Program-made: the position numbers and the translations under genes | Assembly (NCBI RefSeq): GCF_016862095.1 | Contig: NZ_BOMH01000044.1 | Location: 18,714 to 82,713 of the forward strand | Length of the DNA: 64,000 nt | DNA from: Actinoplanes cyaneus | GTDB taxonomy: Bacteria > Actinomycetota > Actinomycetes > Mycobacteriales > Micromonosporaceae | Direction of reading: 5' to 3' | Part shown: piece by piece, positions 16,582 through 25,768 of the stretch | Layout: every line of letters starts with the position of its first letter | Position numbering within the stretch: the stretch's first letter is position 1 | Notes under the pieces: generated by a model | Databases searched by the model: none | What the model saw: the letters and a program-made list of their open reading frames with translations, nothing else | Told to the model about the DNA's origin: nothing

Positions 16582-19206
16582 GTGGCCGTGCCGCCCCTCG
16601 CGCCGGCCCGGCCCAGCAACACCGGCCGGGCCGTCCTGCTCGCCGTCTCCGCGACGGCCGCCCTGATGCTGCTCGCCGGCGCCGCCGGCCTGCTGCCGGG
16701 CGCGGTCGCGCTCGCACTGGGCGCCGGCGCCGCCGCGCTCTGCGCCTCGGCGTACCTGGTGCGTTCCGCCCTCGACATCCACCACACCGACGGCACCTTC
16801 GTGGCCTGCCGCGGCGCCGGCTTCGTCGGGATGGGCGCGCTGGCCACCGCCGTCACCGCGCTGGTGCCGTGGTGGTCCCCGCCCGGCGAGGTGCTCTGGC
16901 TGACCGCCGGCCTGGGCACGGCGGCAGGGTGTTACGTGCTCGGCGCCTCGCTGCTGCCCGGCGCGGCGCGCAACTGGCCGATCCGGTTGCGGCGCGGCTT
17001 CGACGGGCTGTGCCTCGGCATCAGTGTGGGCTTCGCGGCCTATCTGATCCCGCCGGACGGGCAGCCGCACCGAGCCGCGCTGCCGGCGGTGCTGATCGCC
17101 GCGGGCGGCGTCTCGATCGTCGCCGTGGTGGTGCTGCGAGCGCGGCCGCGGCCGGTGCCGGCGGTCTGGTGCGCGGACGGGGCCGGGCTCGTGCTCGCCT
17201 CGCTCGCGGCGCTGGCCGAGGTGCTGGCGCTCGGCGTGAGCGGCCCGGCCGTGCCGCTGCTCGGGCTGCCGATGGTGGCCGGCCTGGCCGCGGCGGCCGG
17301 TGGCGGCTCCCGCCGGGGCCTGCCGGTCCCGCCCGCCGCGCCGGTCAACCCGGACCGTTACCTGGCGAGCTATCCGCTGCTGGCGGTCCCGGCCGCGGTC
17401 GGCGTGGTCGCCGCCGTGTGGCACCTGCTGACCTCGCCCGGCTTCGACACCGAGGGCGTCGTCTTCGCGGTGATCATGATCAGTGTCCTGGTCATGCGGG
17501 AGCTGCTGGTGGTCCGCGACATCCGGCTGTACGCGGGGCGGCTGCGCGTCACCGAGGCGCACTTCCGCTCGCTGGTCGCCGGGGCCACCGACCTCACTCT
17601 GGTGCTCGACGAGCGGCTCACCGTCCGCTGGCAGTCCCCGGCCGCGGCCCGCCTGTTCGGCCTGCGTGACGATCAGGTGCTGGGCCGGGCGTTCGGCGAG
17701 ATGATCCACCCCGAGGACGCCGGCGACGCGCTCGCGGTGATCCGCTCGGTGCTCGCCGGTGAGCACGAGGGCGGCCCGCCGGTGCTGGTCAGTGCCAGGC
17801 TGCGGGACGGCGCGAGGCTCTGGCGCGACACCGAGTCGACGATCTCCGACCAGCGCGCGGTGCCCGAGGTGGCGGCGCTCGTGGTGCACGTGCGGGACGT
17901 CGGCGAGCGCCGTCACCTGGAGCGCACCCTGCACCGCCTGGCGTACCTCGACCAGCTCACCGGCCTGGCCAACCGGCAGGCGCTCATGCGTGACCTGCTC
18001 GCCTTCCGCCGCCGCCCCGGGCCGCCCGGCACCCTGCTCGTGATCGACCTGCACGGGCTGGCCGAGGCCAACGACGCGCACGGCCGTGAGGTGGGCGACG
18101 CGGTGCTGACCGAGATGGCGCGCCGGCTGCGGTCGCTGACCGGCCCCGACGACGTGCCGGCCCGCCTGGGCGGCGACGAGTTCGCGGTGCTCACGCCGCA
18201 GTCGGCCGTTCCGGCGTACGCGCTGGCCACCCGCATCGTGGCGGCCCTCGCCGAGCCGTTCCAGCTGCCCGGGGCGCAGGTCCGCCTGCACACCAGCGTC
18301 GGCCTGGCCGAGCTGGCCGGCGCCACCAGGCCGGACGAGGTGCTGCGCCACGCCGACCTGGCCCGCCAGCGCGCCCATCAGCTGGGCCGGGACGCCGTCG
18401 AGTGGTACGACCCGGATGTCGAGCTGCTGCTCCAGCGCCGGATGGAGCTGGAACGTCAGCTGCCCGGCGCGGCCGGCCGCGGTGAGCTGGATCTGGTCTT
18501 CCAGCCGGTGGCCGCCCTGCGCGACGGCCGCCCGGCCGGCGTCGAGGCGCTGCTGCGCTGGCGGCACCCCGGCCTCGGCACGATCCTGCCGGAGGAGTTC
18601 CTGCCGATCGCCGCGGCGCAGAGCATCATCGCCGAGCTCAACGACTGGGCCCTCGACGAGGCCTGCCGCCACCTGCGGAACTGGGCCGGCGACGACGGCG
18701 AGTTCTGGGTGTCGGTGAACGTCGGCCCGCGCGAGCTGCTCACCGCCCGCTTCCCGGAACAGGTCGCCGGCACCCTGCGGCGCTACGGCGTCGCCCCGGA
18801 CAGACTGGTCGTCGAGGTCGCCGAGACGTGGATCGCCGAGGACCTGCCGGCGATCGTCGCCGCCCTCTCCGGCCTGCGCAAACTCGGTGTCCGCGCGGCC
18901 CTCGACGACTTCGGCTCCAGCCAGAGCTCACTGGCGAACCTGCGCCGCCTCCCGGTCGACATGCTCAAACTCACCGCGGCGCTGGCCCAGCAGGAGTCCG
19001 AGGCGGCGACGATGGAGGTCGTCGTCGGCCTGTCCCGCCGGATCGGCCTCGACCTGGTCGCGAAGGGCCTGGAGACGCCGGAGAGCATCGAGCGCGCGCT
19101 GGCCGCCGGATGCCGTTACGGCCAGGGCATCGCCGTCGCCCACCCGGCCCCCGCCGAGCGCATCGAGGCCTACCTCGAAAGCCACAGAGCAGACCGAAAC
19201 CCCTGA
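16582..19206 (+). CDS. Multi-pass PAS-GGDEF-EAL protein with degenerate catalytic motifs
   Basis: The product is about 874 residues: eight or so N-terminal hydrophobic segments, a PAS domain (VRWQSPAAARLFGLRDDQVL), a GGDEF domain and an EAL domain. LGGDEFAVL (about 530-534) is intact, but the usual DxDxFKxxND stretch reads DLHGLAEANDAHGREVGD, replacing the second Asp. The EAL domain keeps VEALLRWRHP and DDFG, yet AEGVET reads AKGLET (Lys about 828), replacing a catalytic Glu. This suggests a receptor or scaffold rather than a phosphodiesterase. GTG 16582 is chosen for its AGAGGA site; ATG 16450 would add 44 residues of weaker codon bias. Confidence 0.88.
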   Translation: MAVPPLAPARPSNTGRAVLLAVSATAALMLLAGAAGLLPGAVALALGAGAAALCASAYLVRSALDIHHTDGTFVACRGAGFVGMGALATAVTALVPWWSPPGEVLWLTAGLGTAAGCYVLGASLLPGAARNWPIRLRRGFDGLCLGISVGFAAYLIPPDGQPHRAALPAVLIAAGGVSIVAVVVLRARPRPVPAVWCADGAGLVLASLAALAEVLALGVSGPAVPLLGLPMVAGLAAAAGGGSRRGLPVPPAAPVNPDRYLASYPLLAVPAAVGVVAAVWHLLTSPGFDTEGVVFAVIMISVLVMRELLVVRDIRLYAGRLRVTEAHFRSLVAGATDLTLVLDERLTVRWQSPAAARLFGLRDDQVLGRAFGEMIHPEDAGDALAVIRSVLAGEHEGGPPVLVSARLRDGARLWRDTESTISDQRAVPEVAALVVHVRDVGERRHLERTLHRLAYLDQLTGLANRQALMRDLLAFRRRPGPPGTLLVIDLHGLAEANDAHGREVGDAVLTEMARRLRSLTGPDDVPARLGGDEFAVLTPQSAVPAYALATRIVAALAEPFQLPGAQVRLHTSVGLAELAGATRPDEVLRHADLARQRAHQLGRDAVEWYDPDVELLLQRRMELERQLPGAAGRGELDLVFQPVAALRDGRPAGVEALLRWRHPGLGTILPEEFLPIAAAQSIIAELNDWALDEACRHLRNWAGDDGEFWVSVNVGPRELLTARFPEQVAGTLRRYGVAPDRLVVEVAETWIAEDLPAIVAALSGLRKLGVRAALDDFGSSQSSLANLRRLPVDMLKLTAALAQQESEAATMEVVVGLSRRIGLDLVAKGLETPESIERALAAGCRYGQGIAVAHPAPAERIEAYLESHRADRNP

Positions 19207-19310
19207 TTCAGTACGAAGCTGTCGGCGCTCGTTCTCAGGCGACACGACCAAGCCCCGTGGATGCCCTCGCGACGCCGCCGCTGGTCCCTCCCCAGCCGCG
19301 CCTCACCCAC

Positions 19311-19367
19311 CCGGCTGGTTCTCATGGGCGTTATCCGGGACGGATAACGCCCATGAGAACCAGCCGG
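19311..19367. repeat. Long palindromic intergenic element, copy 2
   Basis: The 53-base core at 19313-19365 has perfect 25-base arms around GGA, and two more pairs give 27-base arms (19311-19367). It differs from copy 1 by one T-to-C change in the left arm matched by A-to-G in the right arm, so pairing is kept. It lies between convergent genes. Confidence 0.95.
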
Positions 19368-19499
19368 AACCCCGCGCCCGGCCGCCGGCCCAGCCCGCAG
19401 CGAGCGTCGCACTTTCGCGGCATGGGGCGCGCTCCCGCAGTGCGCTCTCGCGGTGTGCGTCGCGGTTTCGCGGCGTGCTCCCGTGGCGTGCGTCGCGCT
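19368..19499. other. Gene-free spacer after palindrome copy 2
   Basis: This stretch carries degenerate GCG/CGT-rich short repeats (recurring GTGCGTCGCG-like blocks) and no credible gene. It resembles the low-complexity sequence beside palindrome copy 1. Confidence 0.5.
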
Positions 19500-20516
19500 T
19501 CAATTGCGCGGCGGCGCGGTGCTTCCCCGGGGCGTGAGGTGCGCGGTCTGGGCTTTGACGTTGCCGACCTTCTTGCCGTCGACCGCGTTGAGCAACTCCC
19601 GCGCGGCCTGCGCGCCATAGCCGGAGACGTCGCGGCTCAGCGCGGTCAGTGGCGGGTGCACCAGGCTGCACAGCGGCGAGTCGTCCCAGGCCACGATCGA
19701 CAGGTCGCCCGGCACGGACAGGCCCATCTCCTGCGCGACGGCGAGCCCGGCGACCGCCATCACGTCGTTGTCGTAGATGATCGCGGTCGGCCGGTCACCG
19801 CCGATCAGCAGGCGCCGGGTGGCCCGGCTGCCCTCCTCGCCGGTGTAGTCGGCGGGCACGGTGACCGCGTCGTGCAGGCCGAGCGACGTGCACACCTCGT
19901 TGAACGCTTTCGTCCGGACCTGGGTGTGCAGCAGGTCGGGAACACCGCTGACCCGGGCGATCCTCGAGTGGCCGAGCGCCACGAGGTAGCGCACCGCCTC
20001 GGTGATCGCGCCGCCGTCGTCGGACCAGATCTGGGTGACCGGGCTGGGCTCGCCGGAGCCGCCGATCACCACGGCCGGCAGTTGGAGCTGCTGCAGGACG
20101 GGGATGCGGATGTCGTTCTGCCGCAGGTCGGTGACGATCACGCCGTCGATGCGGCGCTCGCCCCACCAGCGGCGGTAGACCTCGACCTCCTGCTCGGGGC
20201 TGGCCACCACCTGCAGGGTCAGTGCGTACGACTGCGCGCCGAGCTCGGCCTCGAAACCGCTGATCAGGCCCATGAACCAGGGCTCGATGCCGAGGATGCG
20301 GGCGGGGCGGCAGAGGGTGAGGCCGACGGCGCGGGCGCGAGCGCCGGAGAGGGCGCGGGCGGCGCTGTTCGCGTTGAAGCCGATCTCCTGCGCGATGGCG
20401 AGGATCCGTTTGCGGGTCGCCTCGGAGACTCCGGGCTGACCGTTCAGCGCGTAGGAGACGGCGCCCTTGGACACACCGGCACGGCGGGCGATGTCGGCGA
20501 TCGTGGGCCGTTTCAC
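19500..20516 (-). CDS. LacI-family transcriptional regulator
   Basis: The product (338 residues) opens with the helix-turn-helix KRPTIADIARRAGVSKGAVS and the hinge-helix region, followed by a periplasmic-binding-protein-like sensor domain. It should repress or activate a sugar-responsive promoter on DNA. GTG 20516 is chosen because the helix-turn-helix starts there and GAGGGGA lies upstream; the longer frame adds non-conserved residues. No sugar transporter lies beside it, so the target is unclear. A near-palindromic LacI-type operator lies 79 bases upstream and suggests autoregulation. Confidence 0.92.
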   Translation of the reverse strand: MKRPTIADIARRAGVSKGAVSYALNGQPGVSEATRKRILAIAQEIGFNANSAARALSGARARAVGLTLCRPARILGIEPWFMGLISGFEAELGAQSYALTLQVVASPEQEVEVYRRWWGERRIDGVIVTDLRQNDIRIPVLQQLQLPAVVIGGSGEPSPVTQIWSDDGGAITEAVRYLVALGHSRIARVSGVPDLLHTQVRTKAFNEVCTSLGLHDAVTVPADYTGEEGSRATRRLLIGGDRPTAIIYDNDVMAVAGLAVAQEMGLSVPGDLSIVAWDDSPLCSLVHPPLTALSRDVSGYGAQAARELLNAVDGKKVGNVKAQTAHLTPRGSTAPPRN

Positions 20517-20594
20517 GCAGTCCCCTCTGTCGCGACTTTGCCGGTGAGCATATCGGGCGTGGGTCCGGCGTAACCCCAGCGGCACCCGCAGTGT

Positions 20595-20610
20595 ACTTGA
20601 CCGGTTAAGT
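20595..20610. promoter_or_regulatory. Candidate LacI-family operator
   Basis: ACTTGACCGGTTAAGT is a 16-base inverted repeat with one mismatched pair and the central CG typical of LacI-family operators. It lies between the divergent lacI-type gene and the HIT-like gene. Confidence 0.55.
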
Positions 20611-20709
20611 CACCGGGAGATCAAACGTGCACCGGAGAAGCGCTCGATACGGACGCCGGGGGCGGACCGGGTCACGCGGTTCATCGATCACGGCGACTAG
20701 CCTGCGGCC

Positions 20710-21321
20710 ATGGCACTGCGACCCGACGAATTCCACGAGCACGCGCTCGCTGCGACCGACGACGACCGGCGGCTGCCGCTGGCACGGATGACGATGTGGG
20801 ACATCAGCCCGTTCGAGCCGGACGGGCTCCGGGTCACCCCGCTGCGCCCGCCGGTCCTGCCGGAGCCGCCGCGCCACGGCGAGAACGGTGCGGACTGCGA
20901 CGCCTGTGGCATGCGTGACGAGGGCATCTGGCTCGACGACCACTGGCGGCTGATCCGGATCGCCGAGCGCGGGGTGCCGCTGGTCCTGATGCTGCTCCCG
21001 CGTGACCACCACGATCTGGCCGACCTGCCCGACGCGCTCGCCGCCGAGCTGGGCGTGCTCACCAAGCACCTCACCGGGCACGTGCAGGCGCTGCCGCACG
21101 TCGCGCGGGCGCACGTCTACCGGTTCGGCGACGGGGGCGCGCACCTGCACCTGTGGTTCTTCGCGCGTCCCGAGGGCCAGGGTCAGTTCTGGGGCTCGTG
21201 GCTGCCGGTCTGGGACGATCTGCTCCCGGTCTACCCGGAGGACGTGGCCGCGGCGGACGCGGCGACGGTCGCCGAAGCGCTGGTCGCCTCCTACGGTGGC
21301 CGTCGCAACGCACCCGCCTGA
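20710..21321 (+). CDS. HIT-like protein of unknown substrate
   Basis: The 203-residue product has GGAHLHLWFFARP near residue 140, which resembles the histidine-triad core of HIT nucleotidyl hydrolases, and a CDACGM pair of cysteines near residue 75. Only two of the usual spaced histidines are clear, so enzymatic activity is uncertain. It may be a divergent HIT or GalT-like protein. It stands alone, divergent from the LacI-family gene and convergent with ilvD. Confidence 0.72.
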   Translation: MALRPDEFHEHALAATDDDRRLPLARMTMWDISPFEPDGLRVTPLRPPVLPEPPRHGENGADCDACGMRDEGIWLDDHWRLIRIAERGVPLVLMLLPRDHHDLADLPDALAAELGVLTKHLTGHVQALPHVARAHVYRFGDGGAHLHLWFFARPEGQGQFWGSWLPVWDDLLPVYPEDVAAADAATVAEALVASYGGRRNAPA

Positions 21322-21406
21322 CGCGCCGGGGCGGCTCACGGCCGTACGCGGGAAAGAGAATGCCGGCCAGGGCATGAAGTCCTGGCCGGCATCGTCGCGG
21401 TGGCTC

Positions 21407-23254
21407 CTACTCCGGGACGCGGCGGTAGGCGCCGTCGCTGGCGCTGGTGGCCATCGAGGCGTAGGCGCGCAGAGCGGCGGAGACCGGACGCTGGCGGTCG
21501 GCCGGCGTGTACGGCTTCGGCCGCCGCTCCTGCTCGTGCCGGCGCTGGGCCAGCACGTCGTCGTGGACGTTGAGCGTGATGCTGCGGCCCGGGATGTCGA
21601 TGGTGATCTCGTCACCGGTCTCAACCAGGGCGATCAGGCCGCCGCCGGCCGCCTCGGGGGAGACGTGGCCGATCGACAGGCCGCTGGTGCCGCCGGAGAA
21701 CCGCCCGTCGGTGATCAGCGCGCACGCCTTGCCGAGGCCGCGGCCCTTCAGGAACGAGGTGGGGTAGAGCATCTCCTGCATGCCCGGCCCACCCTTCGGC
21801 CCCTCGTAGCGGATGACCACGACGTCGCCCTCGACGACCTCCTTGCCGAGGATGCCGGTGACCGCGTCGTCCTGCGACTCGTAGACCCGCGCGGGACCGG
21901 TGAACTTCCAGATCGACTCGTCGACGCCGGCGGTCTTGACGACGCAGCCGTCGGGCGCGAGGTTGCCGAAGAGGATCGCGAGGCCGCCGTCGACCGTGTA
22001 CGCGTGCTCGAACGACCGGATGCAGCCGCTCTCGCTGTCGGTGTCGAGCTTGGCCCAGCGGTTCTGGGTGGAGAACGCCTGGGTCGTCCGCACGCCGCCG
22101 GGCGCCGCGTGGAACAGCTCCAGCGCCTGCTCGCTAGGCGAATCACCCCGAATGTCCCACTTGTCCAGCCAGGACTCCAAGGACGGCGAGTGCACCGAGC
22201 GGACGTCCGTGCGAAGCGCGCCGCCGCGGTGCAGCTCACCCAGCAGGGCCGGGATGCCACCGGCGCGGTGCACGTCCTCCATGTGGTACTTCGGGCTGTT
22301 CGGCGCGACCTTGCTCAGGCACGGCACCCGGCGCGAGATCGCGTCGATGTCCGACACGCTGAAGTCGAGCCCGGCCTCGCGGGCCGCGGCCAGCAGGTGC
22401 AGCACCGTGTTGGTGGAGCCGCCCATCGCGACGTCCAGGGCGACAGCGTTCTCGAACGCGCTCAGGTTCGCGATCGAGCGCGGCAGCACCGACTCGTCGT
22501 TCTTCTCGTAGTAGTCCTTGGCGATCTCGACGATCAGCCGCCCGGCCTCCTCGAAGAGCGCCTTGCGGGACGCGTGCGTGGCCAGCGTCGAGCCGTTGCC
22601 CGGCAGCGACAGCCCGATCGCCTCGGTGAGGCAGTTCATCGAGTTGGCGGTGAACATGCCGGAGCACGAGCCGCAGGTCGGGCAGGCCGACCGCTCGATC
22701 GTGTCGAGCTGCTCGTCGGTGACGTTGTCGTTGGCCGCCGCGCTCATGGCGTCGACCAGGTCCAGCTTCTCGTGGACGATGCCCTCGATGGCGACCGTCT
22801 TGCCGGCCTCCATCGGGCCGCCGGAGACGAAGACCGTCGGGATGTTCAGCCGCAGTGCGGCGATCAGCATGCCCGGGGTGATCTTGTCGCAGTTGGAGAT
22901 GCAGACCAGGGCGTCGGCACAGTGCGCGTTCACCATGTATTCGACGGCGTCGGCGATCAGCTCGCGGCTGGGCAGCGAGTAGAGCATGCCGCCGTGGCCC
23001 ATCGCGATGCCGTCGTCGACCGCGATCGTGTTGAACTCGCGCCCGATCCCGCCGGCCTCGAAGATCGCGTCGGCGACCAGACCGCCCATGTCCTTGAGGT
23101 GCACATGCCCCGGTACGAACTGGGTGTAGCTGTTGGCGATGGCGACGATCGGCTTGCCGAAGTCGTTGTCGGTCATGCCGGTGGCGCGCCACAGGGCGCG
23201 CGCGCCGGCCATGGTGCGACCGTGGGTCGAAGTCCGGGAGCGCAGCTCAGGCAT
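21407..23254 (-). CDS. ilvD: Dihydroxy-acid dehydratase
   Basis: IlvD dehydrates dihydroxy-isovalerate and dihydroxy-methylvalerate to the 2-oxo acids, the third step of valine and isoleucine synthesis, using an Fe-S cluster. The 615-residue product has RSACPTCGSCSGMFTANSMN with cluster cysteines, and SNCDKITPGM. ATG 23254 (MPELRSRTSTHGRTMAG) fits the family N-terminus; the longer frame upstream has no similarity. It is 2.5 kb from ilvBNC and on the opposite strand. Confidence 0.96.
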   Translation of the reverse strand: MPELRSRTSTHGRTMAGARALWRATGMTDNDFGKPIVAIANSYTQFVPGHVHLKDMGGLVADAIFEAGGIGREFNTIAVDDGIAMGHGGMLYSLPSRELIADAVEYMVNAHCADALVCISNCDKITPGMLIAALRLNIPTVFVSGGPMEAGKTVAIEGIVHEKLDLVDAMSAAANDNVTDEQLDTIERSACPTCGSCSGMFTANSMNCLTEAIGLSLPGNGSTLATHASRKALFEEAGRLIVEIAKDYYEKNDESVLPRSIANLSAFENAVALDVAMGGSTNTVLHLLAAAREAGLDFSVSDIDAISRRVPCLSKVAPNSPKYHMEDVHRAGGIPALLGELHRGGALRTDVRSVHSPSLESWLDKWDIRGDSPSEQALELFHAAPGGVRTTQAFSTQNRWAKLDTDSESGCIRSFEHAYTVDGGLAILFGNLAPDGCVVKTAGVDESIWKFTGPARVYESQDDAVTGILGKEVVEGDVVVIRYEGPKGGPGMQEMLYPTSFLKGRGLGKACALITDGRFSGGTSGLSIGHVSPEAAGGGLIALVETGDEITIDIPGRSITLNVHDDVLAQRRHEQERRPKPYTPADRQRPVSAALRAYASMATSASDGAYRRVPE

Positions 23255-23343
23255 TTCCCCATAGTGCCACCGGCCAGGGCGTCGATCGCCAGTGACGTCC
23301 ACAGCGCGGGACGCCTTCCTGGGCGGGGAGCCTTCCGGTATCG

Positions 23344-25734
23344 ATGAAGATCCGGCAGAGTGTGTGCGTGCACTCACCGTCCGGTATGGAGCTGGCGGGG
23401 CTGGCCGGCCTGCTCGCCGCGGTCCCGGCGGTCGCGCTGCTGGGGCGCTCGGGTCGCCGGCACACCGGCGCGGCCCGCCGGGCACATCTGCTGCTCGCCG
23501 CCGGTGGGGCGCTGGTCACCGCGGCCGCCCTGGCCGGCCTGGCCACCGTGTTGCTCACCGAGCACCACCACCAGGACCACGACGCCGTGTCCGGCAGCCG
23601 GACGCTCGCCACGCTGATGGCGATCGGGATGGCGTCCGGCACTCTCACCCTGCTGGCCGGCACGATCGCGCTGCCCGGCGCCGCCCGCGGGCCGGCCGCC
23701 GCGCTGCGCAACGTGCTGGACGGGCTGGTCATCGCGGCGTCGGTGTGGTTCGTCGGCTGGGTGCTGGTGGCGCGCCCCACCCGGCTGCTCGGCGAGGCCA
23801 CGCCGTACCAGTGCGCCGCCGTGATCCTCCCGGCCGTGCTGGCCGTGGTCGCGCTGGGCCTGACCGGCGTGCTGGCACTGCACGCGCACCGGCCGCGGCG
23901 GCACACCGTGCGGATCGGCCTGGGGGTGAGCCTCACCGCGATCGCCTCGGCCGGGGTGACCAGCGGCATCTGCCGGCGGGCCGACGAGCTGGTGCTGACC
24001 TCGGTGCTGCTGCTCAGTGCCGGGCTGATCCTGGTGGCGTGGGCGGTGCGGGCCGCCGACCGCCCGGTCCGCGCGACCGGCGACGTGCTGGAGCGCGGCG
24101 GGGCGTACGCGGTGGTCCCGATGCTCTTCGTCGTCGCCGCGCTCGGCTATCACCTGGCCCGCGGCGGCACCCTCGACGCGTACGGGTATTTCGGGATCAG
24201 CGTGGAGGGCCTCGCCCTGGTCGCCCGGCAGTTCCTGGCCCTGGACGACGTCCGGCGCTACACGGTGCAGCTGCGGCAACGGGAGAAGCACTTCCGTGAC
24301 CTGGCGCACACCGACCCGCTGACCGGCCTGGCCAACCGCCGTGGCCTGCAACTGGCGCTGAAGGAGAAGGATCCGCCGACCGCCCTGATCGGCATCGACA
24401 TGGACGGCTTCAAGACCGTCAACGACCTGCGCGGGCACGACGTGGGCGACGCGGTGCTGGCCGAGGTCGGCGCCCGCCTGGCACGCAACCTGCTGGACGG
24501 CGACGTGGCGGCCCGGCTGGGCGGTGACGAGTTCGCGGTCCTGATGCACGGTGACGCGGACGAGGCGGTGCTCGCGGCGCACCGGCTGCTCGCCGTGCTG
24601 GGCGAGCCCTACGAGGTGGACGGCGGCCAGATCTACCTCTCCGCCAGCGTCGGCGTGGCCTCCACCGGCGAGCTGCTGCACGACGCGGACCTGGCGCTGC
24701 GGTACGCCAAGCAGCGCGGCAAGAACCGGGTCGAGCGGTACCAGGCCGGTTACGACGAGTTGCTGCGCCGCCGGGGCACGCTGACCGGCGAGCTGCGCCA
24801 CGCGATCGACCGCGACCAGCTGCGCCTGGTGTTCCAGCCGGTGGTGGCCCTGCCGTCGATGCGGCCGGTGGGCGCCGAGGCGCTGCTCCGCTGGACCCAC
24901 CCGGACCTGGGGCCGGTCCGGCCGGACGAGTTCATCCCGGTCGCCGAGGAGTCCGGCCTGATCAACCGCATCGGCGCCTGGGTGCTGGAGAACGCGTGCC
25001 GCCAGCTCGCCGACTGGCTGGCCGCCGGTCACGACATCTGGATGTCGGTGAACCTGTCGCCCAAGGAGCTGCACAACGCCGACTACGCCGCGCAGGTCGC
25101 CGACATCCTGGCCGAGCTGGGGGTCCCGCCGCAGCGGCTGGTGCTGGAGGTGACCGAGCACGCGGTCGCCACCGACATGGAGGAGCTGGTGCGGCGGCTC
25201 GCCGAGTTGCGCGAGACCGGGGTGCGGATCGCGCTGGACGACTTCGGCGCCGGCTATTCGTCGCTGACCCAGCTGCGCACTCTTCCGGTGGACATTCTCA
25301 AGATCGATCACGCGCTGGTGGCCGAGCCGGAGTCCCGCACCGGCACCGCCGCGCCGCTGGTCGACGTGGTGGTCCGGCTGGGTCACCGGCTCGGGCTGGA
25401 GGTGCTCGCCGAGGGGATCGGCACGCCGGCCCAGCGCGAGGTGGTCGAGGAGGCCGGTTGCCGGCTCGGCCAGGGCTCGCTCTTCGGCTGGGGCGTGCCC
25501 GCGGAGCACTTCCAATCACGCCTCGAATCGTTGCGCCCGGTGGGCCCGCGACCACTCCCGGCCGCACGCACGGGCCCGCCGGCGAACGCGCCGGCCCGCA
25601 GTCAGGTGGTGCGACTCGGTCCCGGAATGCGGCAGCTCAGAGCGTTGCTGCCGACCGATCCGGAGTTCACGCCGCCGGCCGTTGATCAAAATGTGGGATC
25701 AGTTGACTCAGGCCGTGAGATGGGGCAAGGTTAG
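23344..25734 (+). CDS. Membrane GGDEF-EAL cyclic-di-GMP turnover protein
   Basis: The product (up to 796 residues) has about seven hydrophobic N-terminal segments, then GGDEF and EAL domains. RLGGDEFAVL is intact (about 393-397) with GIDMDGFKTVND. EAL motifs are also intact: AEALLRWTHP (Glu about 512), NLSPKELH, LEVTEHAV, DDFGAGYSSL, DILKIDHAL, LAEGIGT and RLGQGSLFG. It is probably an active bifunctional or phosphodiesterase enzyme. The start is uncertain; ATG 23386 gives a cleaner membrane N-terminus. Its 3' end contains the candidate ilvB promoter. Confidence 0.92.
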   Translation: MKIRQSVCVHSPSGMELAGLAGLLAAVPAVALLGRSGRRHTGAARRAHLLLAAGGALVTAAALAGLATVLLTEHHHQDHDAVSGSRTLATLMAIGMASGTLTLLAGTIALPGAARGPAAALRNVLDGLVIAASVWFVGWVLVARPTRLLGEATPYQCAAVILPAVLAVVALGLTGVLALHAHRPRRHTVRIGLGVSLTAIASAGVTSGICRRADELVLTSVLLLSAGLILVAWAVRAADRPVRATGDVLERGGAYAVVPMLFVVAALGYHLARGGTLDAYGYFGISVEGLALVARQFLALDDVRRYTVQLRQREKHFRDLAHTDPLTGLANRRGLQLALKEKDPPTALIGIDMDGFKTVNDLRGHDVGDAVLAEVGARLARNLLDGDVAARLGGDEFAVLMHGDADEAVLAAHRLLAVLGEPYEVDGGQIYLSASVGVASTGELLHDADLALRYAKQRGKNRVERYQAGYDELLRRRGTLTGELRHAIDRDQLRLVFQPVVALPSMRPVGAEALLRWTHPDLGPVRPDEFIPVAEESGLINRIGAWVLENACRQLADWLAAGHDIWMSVNLSPKELHNADYAAQVADILAELGVPPQRLVLEVTEHAVATDMEELVRRLAELRETGVRIALDDFGAGYSSLTQLRTLPVDILKIDHALVAEPESRTGTAAPLVDVVVRLGHRLGLEVLAEGIGTPAQREVVEEAGCRLGQGSLFGWGVPAEHFQSRLESLRPVGPRPLPAARTGPPANAPARSQVVRLGPGMRQLRALLPTDPEFTPPAVDQNVGSVDSGREMGQG
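25703..25731 (+). promoter_or_regulatory. Candidate promoter of the ilvBNC operon
   Basis: TTGACT (25703-25708) is followed after 17 bases by CAAGGT (25726-25731). Initiation seven or eight bases later would fall on the ATG of the leader peptide, giving a leaderless leader ORF, which is common in actinobacteria. The -10 element is weak. Confidence 0.4.
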
Positions 25735-25738
25735 CCGC

Positions 25739-25768
25739 ATGTGCTTCGCGTCCCGAGTACTTATCTGA
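25739..25768 (+). CDS. ilvB leader peptide MCFASRVLI
   Basis: This nine-codon ORF ends with consecutive Val (GTA), Leu (CTT) and Ile (ATC) codons; GTA and CTT are rare in this genome. It lies just ahead of a hairpin and an intrinsic terminator before ilvB. Ribosome stalling on any of the three branched-chain codons would be the sensing step of attenuation. There is no clear ribosome site, so it may be read from a leaderless transcript. Confidence 0.75.
   Translation: MCFASRVLI

Noticed and set aside
16009..18672. A minus-strand frame of almost 900 codons covering the GGDEF-EAL gene
   Set aside because: Only its last 128 codons (16009-16395) look like a real protein. The rest is antisense to a gene with clear domains and has Arg/Gly/Pro-rich shadow composition.
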